The notes: generated by a model from the sequence alone, not told the origin. Counted from the stretch's first letter, positions 1 through 6,671 are shown. The stretch: DNA of 18,199 bases from Geobacter sp. (GCA_003499925.1 DNRQ01000090.1:6517-24715), one strand, 5' to 3'. Program-made: numbers and translations.

Positions 1-41
1 TAACTTAATGGCAGTGCCCCCTCCGGGGGGAGGAGGGGAGG
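1..41. repeat. Left arm of REP-like inverted repeat
   Basis: The first 16 bases (taacttaatggcagtg) are the exact reverse complement of 1274-1289. They are followed by a C/G-rich palindromic patch (ccccctccggggggagg), and a related patch (cccggagg, ccccccgcccccgg) sits just inside the right arm. The window starts at this base, so the true outer limit of the arm is unknown. It looks like a REP/BIME-type intergenic repeat. I see no transposase. Confidence 0.5.
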
Positions 42-106
42 TAGAAGCTGTGTCGAGATGGGTCTTTCTCAGCTTCAAGGGAGGCGGGAGTAAAGCTGCA
101 GAGGTG

Positions 107-514
107 CTACACATGCCCGTGCTGCTCGGCATGCTTCTTGAGCTTTTTCGATATGCTCTCTACGCGATCTAAAGTATCCGTCGGAACCACGGTGAAGTGC
201 TTCACCTTGCTAAGCCCGGTCATTAAAAACGCCGCGCCGACGAACAGGAGCACGACGGCCATGATGAGCGCCGCAAACCAGACCGGAAGGGCCAGGGCCA
301 GGGCTGCGACGGCTGTCGCTACCAAGACCGGCACGGCAAACAGCAGCAGGAAAGCCCCCATCCCAAGCAGGACGGCACCGTTCCTGGCGGAATTCATGTT
401 GCGTTTGATCTCGAGCGCGGCCAGCTTCAGCTCCAGAAATACGAGAACAATGAACTGCTCGATCAGTTCGAGAACCAATCTCACCATTGACATTCTTCTC
501 TTTTGGTACTCCAT
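107..514 (-). CDS. Phage holin family / putative actinobacterial-holin-like membrane protein
   Basis: This encodes a 135-aa protein. Its first 35 residues form an amphipathic helix rich in Leu, Glu and Lys (LVLELIEQFIVLVFLELKLAA). Two strong hydrophobic segments follow at about residues 45-68 and 72-95, separated by a short Pro-containing turn, and the tail is basic, His-rich and cytoplasmic (KKLKKHAEQHGHV). This layout matches the Phage_holin_3_6 (PF07332) superfamily of bacterial membrane proteins, usually chromosomal and often beside stress or cell-envelope genes rather than in prophages. No phage gene is nearby, so a lytic role is not implied. The start was chosen because GGAGGT lies 6 nt upstream of this ATG; the open frame runs further upstream without a comparable ribosome-binding site. 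A weak promoter candidate is at 628-655. Family assignment rests on topology and general appearance; function is unknown. Confidence 0.7.
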   Translation of the reverse strand: MEYQKRRMSMVRLVLELIEQFIVLVFLELKLAALEIKRNMNSARNGAVLLGMGAFLLLFAVPVLVATAVAALALALPVWFAALIMAVVLLFVGAAFLMTGLSKVKHFTVVPTDTLDRVESISKKLKKHAEQHGHV

Positions 515-627
515 GGATACCTCCGATGCCTCTTGGCTGACTGGTCGCTTCAGCCTCGATACCGGTCTGCAGGCGGCACTCCAGGTCCGACTCCCATGCT
601 GCGCCCCGCTTCGACGAACAGGATTAA

Positions 628-655
628 AGTCTACACATTTTGATTTCACTGACAA
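628..655 (-). promoter_or_regulatory. Candidate sigma-70 promoter for the holin-like gene
   Basis: Reading the minus strand, TTGTCA and TAGACT are separated by 16 nt and point toward the gene starting at 514. The match is moderate and the leader would be about 110 nt long. The 515-841 gap holds this site and the plus-strand promoter at 749-777; I see nothing else supportable in it. Confidence 0.3.
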
Positions 656-748
656 TCCCGAAAACTGCAGGCTGTGCAGCCGATCCCGGTTCCCCTGCTG
701 CAAAGCGACGCGGTCCACTCCGCCTCCTTTCGCTTGAGTTTGGCACCT

Positions 749-777
749 TTGCAAGCCAGCCGCATATCATCTACACT
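749..777 (+). promoter_or_regulatory. Candidate sigma-70 promoter for the 842 gene
   Basis: TTGCAA and TACACT are separated by 17 nt. Transcription would start near 785, giving a leader of about 57 nt before the ATG at 842. The site is oriented away from the minus-strand holin gene, so the 515-841 gap is a divergent control region. Confidence 0.45.
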
Positions 778-841
778 GATCAGGTGGCATAGCCGGGAGA
801 GGGCTATTCAGCTGGATGAAAACCGAGGCGAGGAGTGGGCA

Positions 842-1213
842 ATGAAAAAGTCACTGAAGGGCGCGCTTTTGTCGGGGCTGATCCTGCCCGGAATCGGACA
901 ACTTTGGCTGAAGCATTATCTCCGGGGGATCGCCCTGATTGCAGCGGTCTCGGCATGCCTGGCGCTGGTTGTGATGAAGGCGCTCCGGCAAGCGGTAACG
1001 ATGCTGGAGAAGATCGAAGCGGAGGGTGGAGCGGTCGATATAGTCGCGATACTCAGTTCGGCCAGCCACTCATCCGCCCTTTCCGACGGTTTCATGTCTG
1101 CTTCGACAGGAATTTTGTTGTGCTGGATAGTCGGAATCGTTGACGCCTATCTGATCGGGAGGAAAAAGGATCTGGCCGAGCAGTCGAAGGACACAAAGCA
1201 TGAAGATCCCTGA
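842..1213 (+). CDS. Small integral membrane protein with PGIGQ motif, function unknown
   Basis: This encodes a 123-aa protein. A hydrophobic N-terminal segment (about residues 7-23) contains LILPGIGQLWLKHYLRG, a Pro-Gly-x-Gly-Gln turn of the kind seen in TM2/DUF5683-like small membrane proteins. A second hydrophobic helix spans about 28-48 (IALIAAVSACLALVVMKAL). A polar loop of about 40 residues follows, then a third helix at about 84-104 ending in LIGRKK, and a short charged tail. The start at 842 was chosen for the GAGGAG about 7 nt upstream and because the encoded N terminus MKKSLKG is a typical positive-inside end; the frame is open further upstream without a better site. It is divergent from the holin-like gene, and both lie between the inverted repeats at 1-16 and 1274-1289. 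I do not recognise a specific function. Confidence 0.6.
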   Translation: MKKSLKGALLSGLILPGIGQLWLKHYLRGIALIAAVSACLALVVMKALRQAVTMLEKIEAEGGAVDIVAILSSASHSSALSDGFMSASTGILLCWIVGIVDAYLIGRKKDLAEQSKDTKHEDP

Positions 1214-1273
1214 CCGGCAACTCGCTGCATCGCGATTTCCACCCCCCGCCCCCGGAGGTGGAGGGTCAGGGAG

Positions 1274-1289
1274 CACTGCCATTAAGTTA
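1274..1289. repeat. Right arm of the 16-bp inverted repeat
   Basis: cactgccattaagtta is the exact reverse complement of bases 1-16. The two arms enclose the two small membrane-protein genes. Its right end overlaps the start of the long palindromic element at 1286-1454, so these are probably neighbouring or composite members of one intergenic repeat family. Confidence 0.6.
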
Positions 1290-1454
1290 CCCGATTAGCG
1301 TCAGTCTTCCGCTGTTCAGGTTCCTCCCCCTTCAAGGGGGAGGTCAGGAGGGGGATGGGGGTGCTTTTTCACTGGAACTACCCCATCCCCACCCCCACCC
1401 TCCCCTTGAAGGGGAGGGAGTTTAAGCAGCGGAAGATCATCGCTAGTCGGGTTA
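1286..1454. repeat. Long imperfect palindrome (BIME-like) with nested hairpins
   Basis: The left half (about 1286-1364) and the right half (about 1378-1454) are imperfect reverse complements over roughly 75-80 bp, with about 13 bp between them. Shared blocks include CTTCCGCTG, ACCCGA/TTAGCG and GGGGATGGGG. Each half also contains its own small palindrome: CCTCCCCCTTCAAGGGGGAGG reads almost the same on both strands on the left, and CTCCCCTTGAAGGGGAG does so on the right. This nested arrangement is typical of paired REP sequences (BIMEs). Apart from this repeat and the terminator at 1506-1534, I see no gene in 1214-1566. Confidence 0.7.
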
Positions 1455-1505
1455 AGCTCGATGCTGATTTCCCGCACCCTCTCCCGGTGCTGAAGTTGAT
1501 GCGAA

Positions 1506-1534
1506 AAAAGACCGGGGGAGTGCCCCGGTCTTTT
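1506..1534 (-). terminator. Bidirectional intrinsic terminator downstream of the RlpA-like gene
   Basis: An 8-bp GC-rich stem (gaccgggg / ccccggtc, 1510-1517 and 1523-1530) is extended by four A:T pairs to AAAAGACCGGGG/CCCCGGTCTTTT. It has a 5-nt loop. On the minus strand it is followed by TTTTTT, and on the plus strand by TTTTCTTCT, so it can stop transcription from both sides. It lies 33 bp past the stop codon of the minus-strand gene at 1567. Confidence 0.85.
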
Positions 1535-1566
1535 CTTCTGCTTCGCCCAAATTGTGAATTAAGCTA

Positions 1567-2025
1567 TCAGGATTCTCCCTCAGCCAGCGGTATTATGGCC
1601 ACATTGGCCTTTCCCGCACCGAAAAATCCCAGTTTCTTTGCCGCAGCCCGTGAAAGATCTATGAACGGGATACTCTTCTTGCGGCAACGGTCATTGACGA
1701 CAACCGTCACTTCCTTGTCGTTGGCAAGGTTCTTAACCCGAACCCTGGTGCCAAGGGGGAGACTATGATGGGCTGCGGTCATCTTTTCCGGATGATACCG
1801 CTCTCCCGAGGTGGTCTTCCTCCCATGGTACTTTCTGGCATAGTACGATGCAATGCCGACTACCTTCTTTACCAACGATGTCTTCTGCTGCGGTTCTACA
1901 CTTGTTTCTACCGGGTTCTCGACTACCTTTTCTGCAGCCAGCAGGGGAAGCGTGTGGATCGGGAGGAGCATCAGGCAAACGGCGCAAATACGCGCCATCC
2001 TGCCGCTCCGCTCGGGTGACGCCAT
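1567..2025 (-). CDS. rlpA: RlpA-like double-psi beta-barrel septal ring/peptidoglycan protein
   Basis: This encodes a 152-aa exported protein. A signal peptide (about residues 1-31, hydrophobic core CAVCLMLLPIHTLPLLA, ending A-A-E) precedes a short linker and a double-psi beta-barrel domain (about 55-150). Family hallmarks are present in order: GIASYYARKYHGRKTTSGE, then MTAAHHSLPLGTRVRVKNL, VVVNDRC and FIDLSRAAAKKLG. RlpA proteins cleave peptide-stripped glycan strands or bind the septal wall. The usual C-terminal SPOR domain is absent, so this is the short form. Two oddities: the normally conserved NDRG is NDRC here, and no lipobox cysteine is evident. AGGAGG sits 5 nt upstream of the chosen ATG; a GTG two codons earlier would overlap that site. 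It has its own promoter (2054-2082) and terminator (1506-1534), so it is probably monocistronic. Confidence 0.85.
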   Translation of the reverse strand: MASPERSGRMARICAVCLMLLPIHTLPLLAAEKVVENPVETSVEPQQKTSLVKKVVGIASYYARKYHGRKTTSGERYHPEKMTAAHHSLPLGTRVRVKNLANDKEVTVVVNDRCRKKSIPFIDLSRAAAKKLGFFGAGKANVAIIPLAEGES

Positions 2026-2053
2026 GCGCACCTCCTTTGTTGGGCGAGGTGTC

Positions 2054-2082
2054 TATATAACATGAGAGCCAGGCCGAGTCAA
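2054..2082 (-). promoter_or_regulatory. Strong candidate sigma-70 promoter for the RlpA-like gene
   Basis: On the minus strand TTGACT and TATATA are separated by exactly 17 nt. Transcription would begin near 2047, giving a leader of about 22 nt that contains the AGGAGG ribosome-binding site. The gap between the PAS gene stop (2143) and this site shows no convincing terminator. Confidence 0.65.
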
Positions 2083-2142
2083 GGACCAATGCCCCCGCTG
2101 CACTGCAAGCACCTGATTCAGCAACCGTTTTTAGCGAGGCGC

Positions 2143-4335
2143 CTACTTCTTCGCTGCCAGCCGCACAGGGCTGGAAAGGCGACGCAGGCCGATGCTGGTG
2201 GTGTCGTTGATGATGACCACCTCCCGCGTGGAACCGTCCACTTCGGCGGTCGGGAAGGCGTAACGGTTGAGGACAAACCACTTCCCGCTTTCCTTGTGCA
2301 AAAGCTCCACGCCGGGAGCCTCCAGGTGCCCTTTCAAGCCGTGATCCTCCAGAAAGGTCAGGCACTCCCTTCCCACGATGTCCCGGTGGGCCTTCCCCGT
2401 GAAGGTCTCCACGGCCCGGTTGAACCTGCGGATCTTGCCCCACTGGTCGGCGAGGATGAACATGTCGCTGATGCAGTCCATGGTCTCCTCCCACTCGCGC
2501 CTGATTCCCTCCATCTGGTAAAACAGGTTCTTCAGCTCCTCGTGCTTCATGAAGAGCCTGGCGTCGCTCTCCAGGAGTTCCTTCTCCAGATGCCTTTGGT
2601 CCGTCACGTCGCGCGATATGGCGATCAGGCACGCCTCGCCGCTGTATTCGATGACGTCTGCCGACCAGAGCAGCTCCCGGATTTCGCCCGACTTGATCCG
2701 GAACCGGACATCGAGGTTGCGCACGTGGCCGTGCTGGTTCAGCAGCCGCAGCATCACCATGCGGGCGTCCGGGTCGGCCCAGAGCCTGATCTCGGTGGAA
2801 CTCCTCCCGATCACCTCTTCCCTGGTGTAGCCGGTGCACTCCAGGAACGCCTCGTTGACGTCGATGTAGGTGCCGTCTTCGGCCCGCGTGATCACGATGG
2901 AATCGGGACTGGCATGAAACGCCTTGGAGAATTTCTCCTCGGAACTGCGAAGCGCCAGCTCCGCCTCGTTGCGCCAGGAGACATCCTGGTTGGTGCCGAC
3001 CATGCGTAGCGGCGCGCCGTGCGCGTCGTAGGTCACCTCGGCACGTGCCGAGAGGGTGCGCACCGCGCCGCCGGTCAGGACGATCCTGTAATCGAGGTCA
3101 TAGGCCTTCTTGTTGTAGATGGCGTCGTTCACCGACCTCACCACCATCTCACGGTCCTCCGGGTGCACCGCCTGGAGCACCCACTCGTGCGTCGGAGAGA
3201 ACCCGGCGGGATCGACGTCGAATATGCGGTACATCTCCTCGGACCAGGTGACCGTATCGGTGATCAGGTCCCACTCCCAGTTGCCAAGCCGTGCGATACG
3301 CTGGGCCACCGCGAGGGTTGCCTGGCTCTCCCGGAGCGCCTCCTCGATCAGCTTCTGGGTGCTGATGTCCACCAGAGAGAGGACGGCCTGCTCGGTCCCT
3401 GTGATTGCGGCCCAGTTGCCGGCCATCGACCTCATGGCGCCGAAACGGTCCACCGTCTGCAGTTCGAAGCATCGCTGCAGGCCGCCGCAATCGCACCAAT
3501 CGAAGCCGCGGTGCTCATGCATCGCCTCCCGGTCCCGCGGGCTGACAAAATCGGTCCAAAGCTTCTTTCCCTCGAGCTCTTCACGGCTGAAGCCGGTCAT
3601 CGACTCGAAACCCCTGTTGACCATGTGCAGCGTCCCGCCGGGGAGGATGATCGCCATGGCTGTGCCGGTATTCTCGAAAATGGCCCGGTATCTCGCCTCG
3701 GACTCCTTGAGCAGCGCCTCCGAACTCCTGCGCACCGTGATGTCGCGCGCCACGTGGAGGACCTTTTCGATCCCTTGCTGCGGGTCGCCGATCGGGTAGG
3801 TGGAGACCTCCTCGTAGTGCTTTTCGCCGTCGCTGCCGTGGTAGCTGATTTCGCAGGTTTGCGGGGAGCCGCTGGCGGCGCTTACCGCAAGATGCGCCAG
3901 GACCTCGTCGGGGAGCCCGTGGCTGGCCGCCAGTTCGGGGAATTTCCTGCCCAGCGCCTTCTCCTCGGTGAGGGCGAACTTGGAGAGGAAGACGCCGTTG
4001 GCACCGGCAATGGTCAGGCCGTCGATATCGATGATGCAGATGGCATCCTTGGTGGACTTGAAGAAAATGCCGGCAAGTTCGTCGGAGTGCCTGAGAGCCG
4101 CCTCCGCCCTGCGGCTGCGCTCAGTCAGGACCGACATGGCCAGGAAAAAGCCGGCCAGACAACTCGCCGAAAAGGTCCGCATCCAGAGCTCGCGAGGCTC
4201 GGCGCCGAAAAGCTCGTGCAGGAAGCTCTCCTCGCGAAAGAACAGGACGTCGATAAGCGCATCGCAGATCCAGAACAAGACCATGAAACCAATGGCTAGA
4301 AGGATATGCCGCTTCCATTTGAATCGCTTTGACAT
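2143..4335 (-). CDS. Membrane-anchored multi-PAS sensor protein lacking a recognisable output domain
   Basis: This encodes a 730-aa protein. Two membrane helices (about residues 10-32 and 52-72) enclose a short periplasmic loop. About five PAS/PAC units follow, roughly at 83-200, 210-330, 340-460, 465-585 and 625-715. Each of the first four ends in a PAC-type D-[IV]-[ST] motif (DITVRR, DISTQK, DVSWRN, DVTDQR) and passes into a helical linker; LGNWEWDL marks the third as PAS_3-type. A heptad-like linker (LEKELLESDARLFMKHEELKNLF) precedes the last PAS. The protein then stops: I find no histidine kinase, GGDEF, EAL or chemoreceptor domain. A Cys cluster (WCDCGGLQRC) in the second PAS is unusual. 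GGAGG lies 8 nt upstream of the chosen ATG; an upstream ATG six codons earlier overlaps that site. It follows mqnD by 97 nt on the same strand. It may be a truncated kinase or a partner-dependent sensor. Confidence 0.8.
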   Translation of the reverse strand: MSKRFKWKRHILLAIGFMVLFWICDALIDVLFFREESFLHELFGAEPRELWMRTFSASCLAGFFLAMSVLTERSRRAEAALRHSDELAGIFFKSTKDAICIIDIDGLTIAGANGVFLSKFALTEEKALGRKFPELAASHGLPDEVLAHLAVSAASGSPQTCEISYHGSDGEKHYEEVSTYPIGDPQQGIEKVLHVARDITVRRSSEALLKESEARYRAIFENTGTAMAIILPGGTLHMVNRGFESMTGFSREELEGKKLWTDFVSPRDREAMHEHRGFDWCDCGGLQRCFELQTVDRFGAMRSMAGNWAAITGTEQAVLSLVDISTQKLIEEALRESQATLAVAQRIARLGNWEWDLITDTVTWSEEMYRIFDVDPAGFSPTHEWVLQAVHPEDREMVVRSVNDAIYNKKAYDLDYRIVLTGGAVRTLSARAEVTYDAHGAPLRMVGTNQDVSWRNEAELALRSSEEKFSKAFHASPDSIVITRAEDGTYIDVNEAFLECTGYTREEVIGRSSTEIRLWADPDARMVMLRLLNQHGHVRNLDVRFRIKSGEIRELLWSADVIEYSGEACLIAISRDVTDQRHLEKELLESDARLFMKHEELKNLFYQMEGIRREWEETMDCISDMFILADQWGKIRRFNRAVETFTGKAHRDIVGRECLTFLEDHGLKGHLEAPGVELLHKESGKWFVLNRYAFPTAEVDGSTREVVIINDTTSIGLRRLSSPVRLAAKK

Positions 4336-4433
4336 CCGGTAGACCTCCACCATGCTACGACACTGTTGCACGTTTCGGCAGGAAAGCAGACAACTTGAGA
4401 ATATCGTTGCTAAAGCTTCCGATAAAAAGTGCC

Positions 4434-5309
4434 CTAAACGACAAGGAGCGGCTCGCATGGCTGCGGGATAATTCCCGCCGCCGCGGCACGATCGAGCAGC
4501 AGCCGTACCGCCGCCTCTCCCTCCACTCCCAGATCGCGCGAGAAGCCGTTTACGTAGAGTCCGATATGGGCGTCGCAGACCGCGTCGCTCATCTCCTGTG
4601 AGTGGGCGCGGATGTAGGGACGCGCCTCGGCCGGCTGATCGAAGGCGTGGGCCACGCTCAGCGCGATGCCGCGCTCCAGGGCGAGCAGGGTCCCGCGTCC
4701 CAGGTTGCGCCGCGCGGCGATGCCGCCGAGCGGGATCGGATGCCCGGTCTGCTGCTCCCACCACTGTCCCAGGTCCAGCATCTGAAGCAGCCCGTGCGAG
4801 GCGAAGGTGAAGCGCGATTCGTGAATGATGACGCCGGCCGCGACCGAGCCGTCGGCGACCGCCGCCATGATCTTGTGAAAGGGGAGGTAGACCAAGTCGG
4901 TAAGCGACGGGTCGAAGAGCCTGAGCAGCAGGGCGGCGGTGGTGTACCGGCCCGGGAGCGCGATCTTGCGGCCGGCAAGACGGGCGGGATCCAGCGCTTC
5001 GCGTGCCACAAGGAGAGGGCCGCAACCGCGTCCCAGCGCCCCGCCGCTTCGCAGCAGCAGGTAATCCTTGAGGATATGCCCCAGCAGGTGGTAGGAGACC
5101 TTGGAGACGTCCAGCAGGCCCGAGAGCGCCAGGCGGTTCAGGGTCTCGACGTCCTCCAGCCTCTCGGAAAAGCCGAGCCCGCCGCACGGCACCCGCCCAT
5201 GCACCAGCGCATCGAAGATGAAGGTATCGTTCGGGCAGGGGGAAAAGCCTAGAGACAGTTTACTGTTTTCGGTTTTCGGTTGGCAGTTAAAAGGCAGGAC
5301 AACACTCAT
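4434..5309 (-). CDS. mqnD: 1,4-dihydroxy-6-naphthoate synthase (futalosine menaquinone pathway)
   Basis: This encodes a 291-aa protein. MqnD converts cyclic dehypoxanthine futalosine to 1,4-dihydroxy-6-naphthoate in the cytoplasm. The signature SLGFSPCPNDTFIFDALVHG appears near the N terminus, followed by DVETLN, SYHLL, the GRKIALPGRYTTAALLLRLF segment and HESRF, which together give the periplasmic-binding-protein-like fold of the MqnA/MqnD family. Family members usually begin only a few residues before that signature. Here 16-17 extra residues (MSVVLPFNCQPKTENSK) precede it, and they are partly encoded by a heptamer repeat (see 5264-5440). No ATG, GTG or TTG lies between the repeat and the signature, so the ATG at 5309 is the nearest usable start. 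Its ribosome-binding site is poor (AGAGGG about 12 nt upstream). It lies downstream of mqnB on the same strand and is probably cotranscribed. Confidence 0.88.
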   Translation of the reverse strand: MSVVLPFNCQPKTENSKLSLGFSPCPNDTFIFDALVHGRVPCGGLGFSERLEDVETLNRLALSGLLDVSKVSYHLLGHILKDYLLLRSGGALGRGCGPLLVAREALDPARLAGRKIALPGRYTTAALLLRLFDPSLTDLVYLPFHKIMAAVADGSVAAGVIIHESRFTFASHGLLQMLDLGQWWEQQTGHPIPLGGIAARRNLGRGTLLALERGIALSVAHAFDQPAEARPYIRAHSQEMSDAVCDAHIGLYVNGFSRDLGVEGEAAVRLLLDRAAAAGIIPQPCEPLLVV

Positions 5310-5440
5310 TTGTATTTTTGTCCCTCTTATTCCCGTGTTCTGTAGATAGTGCATTAGTCCGTGAATTAATCGGCTGGTATCGTCTGAAAGTTGTTCAACT
5401 GCTCGAAATCCTCTGCCTCAATATATGCCAACCGAAAACA
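5264..5440. repeat. Inverted repeat of heptamer units between mqnD and mqnB
   Basis: The right arm, 5426-5440 (tgccaaccgaaaaca), is the reverse complement of the left arm, 5264-5285, except that the left arm carries one extra 7-nt unit (ttttcgg read on the plus strand). The arms are about 140 bp apart. The left arm lies inside the 5' end of mqnD and encodes its residues 8-16. The right arm lies just past the mqnB stop codon. Nothing else recognisable lies between the arms apart from the mqnD start. Confidence 0.6.
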
Positions 5441-5445
5441 GAAAA

Positions 5446-6165
5446 TTACGCCTTTTCCAGATAAATGAACAGAAATCTCTGAGCTTCGGCGACGGCGCGC
5501 CTTATGTCCCAGCGCGCCGGATCGCGATCCTCGACCATGTTGCTGATGCCGCGCACCTCGAGGAGGGGTACGCCGTAGATGAGGGCGACCTGCGCCACTG
5601 CAGCGCCTTCCATGTTTTCACAGATGCCGGGGAAGCGCCGCAGCAGCTCCTCTCCCTGGCTGGCAGTGCCGCTGCAGGTGGATACGGTGAGAAAAGGCCC
5701 CATCCCTCCGGCAAAGCCGTGCTCCCTGGCGCACGCCAGAGCGCCGGCGGCAAGTTCTCCGGAGAGCGGAACCCGGTTGAAGATCCGCTCCCCGCGCCCC
5801 TGAAATACCGGAATGCCGATCAGGTCGAGCCCCTTCCATCCCTCTGGCGTCTGAACCCCTTCGTCGGCGAAGCTCTCGCTCTCGGCGATTGCCAACCCTC
5901 CGACGCCGAGCCCGCAGCCGGCAAAGGCGCCGCCGCAGCCGGTATTGATGGCAAATTCCGGCCTGAAGCGCTCCAAAAGCAGTGTGGTGGCGCAGGCGGC
6001 ATTGACTTTGCCGAGGCCGGTCACGGCAAGAATTATTTCTCTGCCGCCGATGGCTCCACGGTAAGCCTGCAGATGGCCGACCCCGCCGATCGGCACGGCG
6101 CACGCTGCCTCTCCCAGCAGTGAGAGCTCCATCGGAGTGGATGCGGTGACGATGATGGGGTCCAT
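5446..6165 (-). CDS. mqnB: Futalosine hydrolase
   Basis: This encodes a 239-aa protein of the nucleoside phosphorylase/hydrolase fold. MqnB removes hypoxanthine from futalosine to give dehypoxanthine futalosine, the substrate two steps before MqnD. Visible motifs are the N-terminal strand IIVTASTPMEL, then VTGLGKVNAACATTLLL, INTGCGGAF with its Gly-rich turn, SGTASQGEELLRRFP, the nucleoside-binding CENMEGAAVAQVAL (about residues 192-205) and RGISNMVEDRDPARW near the C terminus. The SNMVEDRD form distinguishes MqnB from MTA/SAH nucleosidase, which usually has SDKAD there. The start has CAGGAG 8 nt upstream. It is first in a minus-strand run with mqnD. Its promoter candidate is at 6203-6232. The mqnA, mqnC and mqnE genes are not in this window. 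Confidence 0.9.
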   Translation of the reverse strand: MDPIIVTASTPMELSLLGEAACAVPIGGVGHLQAYRGAIGGREIILAVTGLGKVNAACATTLLLERFRPEFAINTGCGGAFAGCGLGVGGLAIAESESFADEGVQTPEGWKGLDLIGIPVFQGRGERIFNRVPLSGELAAGALACAREHGFAGGMGPFLTVSTCSGTASQGEELLRRFPGICENMEGAAVAQVALIYGVPLLEVRGISNMVEDRDPARWDIRRAVAEAQRFLFIYLEKA

Positions 6166-6202
6166 GGTGTAACTCCTGAAAGAAGAGGCAAATAGATGGG
6201 TG

Positions 6203-6232
6203 AGTGTAGCACAGCAGCCAAGTCAAGTTCAA
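6203..6232 (-). promoter_or_regulatory. Candidate sigma-70 promoter for mqnB-mqnD
   Basis: On the minus strand TTGAAC and TACACT are separated by 18 nt. The start of transcription would be near 6196, about 30 nt before the mqnB ATG. The region from here to 6411 (about 180 bp) shows no gene I can support. Confidence 0.5.
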
Positions 6233-6411
6233 CAAGGGAGCGCTGCTGGTTGCGTCAAATATATGCCGCATGGTCAAAATTCTGCACAGCGCCGCCAGGC
6301 GACGGGGAGGTCAGCGCCCGTGCCGCCCCGAGGGGAGCGGCAGATCGCTTCACGAAAGGGGCTGCTGCGCACATTAATTGGTCCGTTTTTCGTTTTCATT
6401 GGCCGCTCGCG

Positions 6412-6440
6412 TTGAAATGCCTGCAGCCAGTTGTTACAAT
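6412..6440 (+). promoter_or_regulatory. Strong candidate sigma-70 promoter of the small RNA
   Basis: TTGAAA and TACAAT are separated by exactly 17 nt. The predicted start point is about 6447. No plausible coding start follows, but a terminator lies about 190-225 nt downstream, which is the pattern of a free-standing small RNA gene. Confidence 0.65.
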
Positions 6441-6446
6441 GAATGG

Positions 6447-6671
6447 GGTGCAGTGCGGCCCCCTCCTGAGGCGGCACAGGTCTTGCTTCGGGTACGGGCG
6501 CAGCACACCGCCCGCCTGCCGCGAAACGTGTTAATGATAACGAGGTCGCCATTGCGCCACCAGGGGAGCCCCGTGGAGGATGCCGCCTGGCAGTGCAGCA
6601 GCTCAGACGAAGAATCCCTGTGCAAGGGAGCCAAGGGGGGAAGGAGCGTGGTCCGAGCTTCCCCCTTTTTT
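6447..6671 (+). ncRNA. Putative structured small RNA (6S-like candidate)
   Basis: This is a span of about 225 nt with its own promoter (6412-6440) and intrinsic terminator (6635-6671). It contains no convincing ORF and many complementary segments. AGGCGGCA (6469-6476) pairs exactly with TGCCGCCT (6581-6588). CTCC (6463-6466) can pair with GGAG (6627-6630), and CCCC just 5' of it with the G-run at 6635-6640, forming a closing stem. Local hairpins are GGGCG/CGCCC (6496-6513), CCAC..GTGG around 6557-6575 and TCCCTGTGCAAGGGA (6615-6629). A rod closed by its two ends, with a small hairpin on the 3' side, and this length resemble 6S RNA (ssrS), but I cannot match its conserved bases with confidence. 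It is not SRP RNA, tmRNA or RNase P RNA, whose signature sequences are absent. It sits between the divergent mqnB and gspC genes. Confidence 0.55.
6635..6671 (+). terminator. Intrinsic terminator of the small RNA
   Basis: An 8-bp stem (gggggaag 6636-6643, cttccccc 6658-6665) with a 14-nt loop is followed by TTTTTT. It ends immediately before the gspC promoter candidate, so it insulates the gsp operon from the small RNA transcript. Confidence 0.8.

Noticed and set aside
740..757. Sigma-54 promoter (TGGCAC near TTGC)
   Set aside because: Spacing between the GG and GC elements is 3 nt too short for a -24/-12 site.
4336..5187. Extension of the PAS protein frame upstream of 4335
   Set aside because: The upstream part is antisense-frame-like Arg/Pro/Ala-rich translation overlapping mqnD on the same strand in another frame; GGAGG at 4335 and the membrane-helix start fit the shorter form.
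6447..6671. Cyclic-di-GMP (GEMM) or other riboswitch in front of gspC
   Set aside because: I could not find the conserved GEMM bases, cobalamin box or other riboswitch signatures, and a terminator followed by a fresh promoter separates this RNA from gspC.
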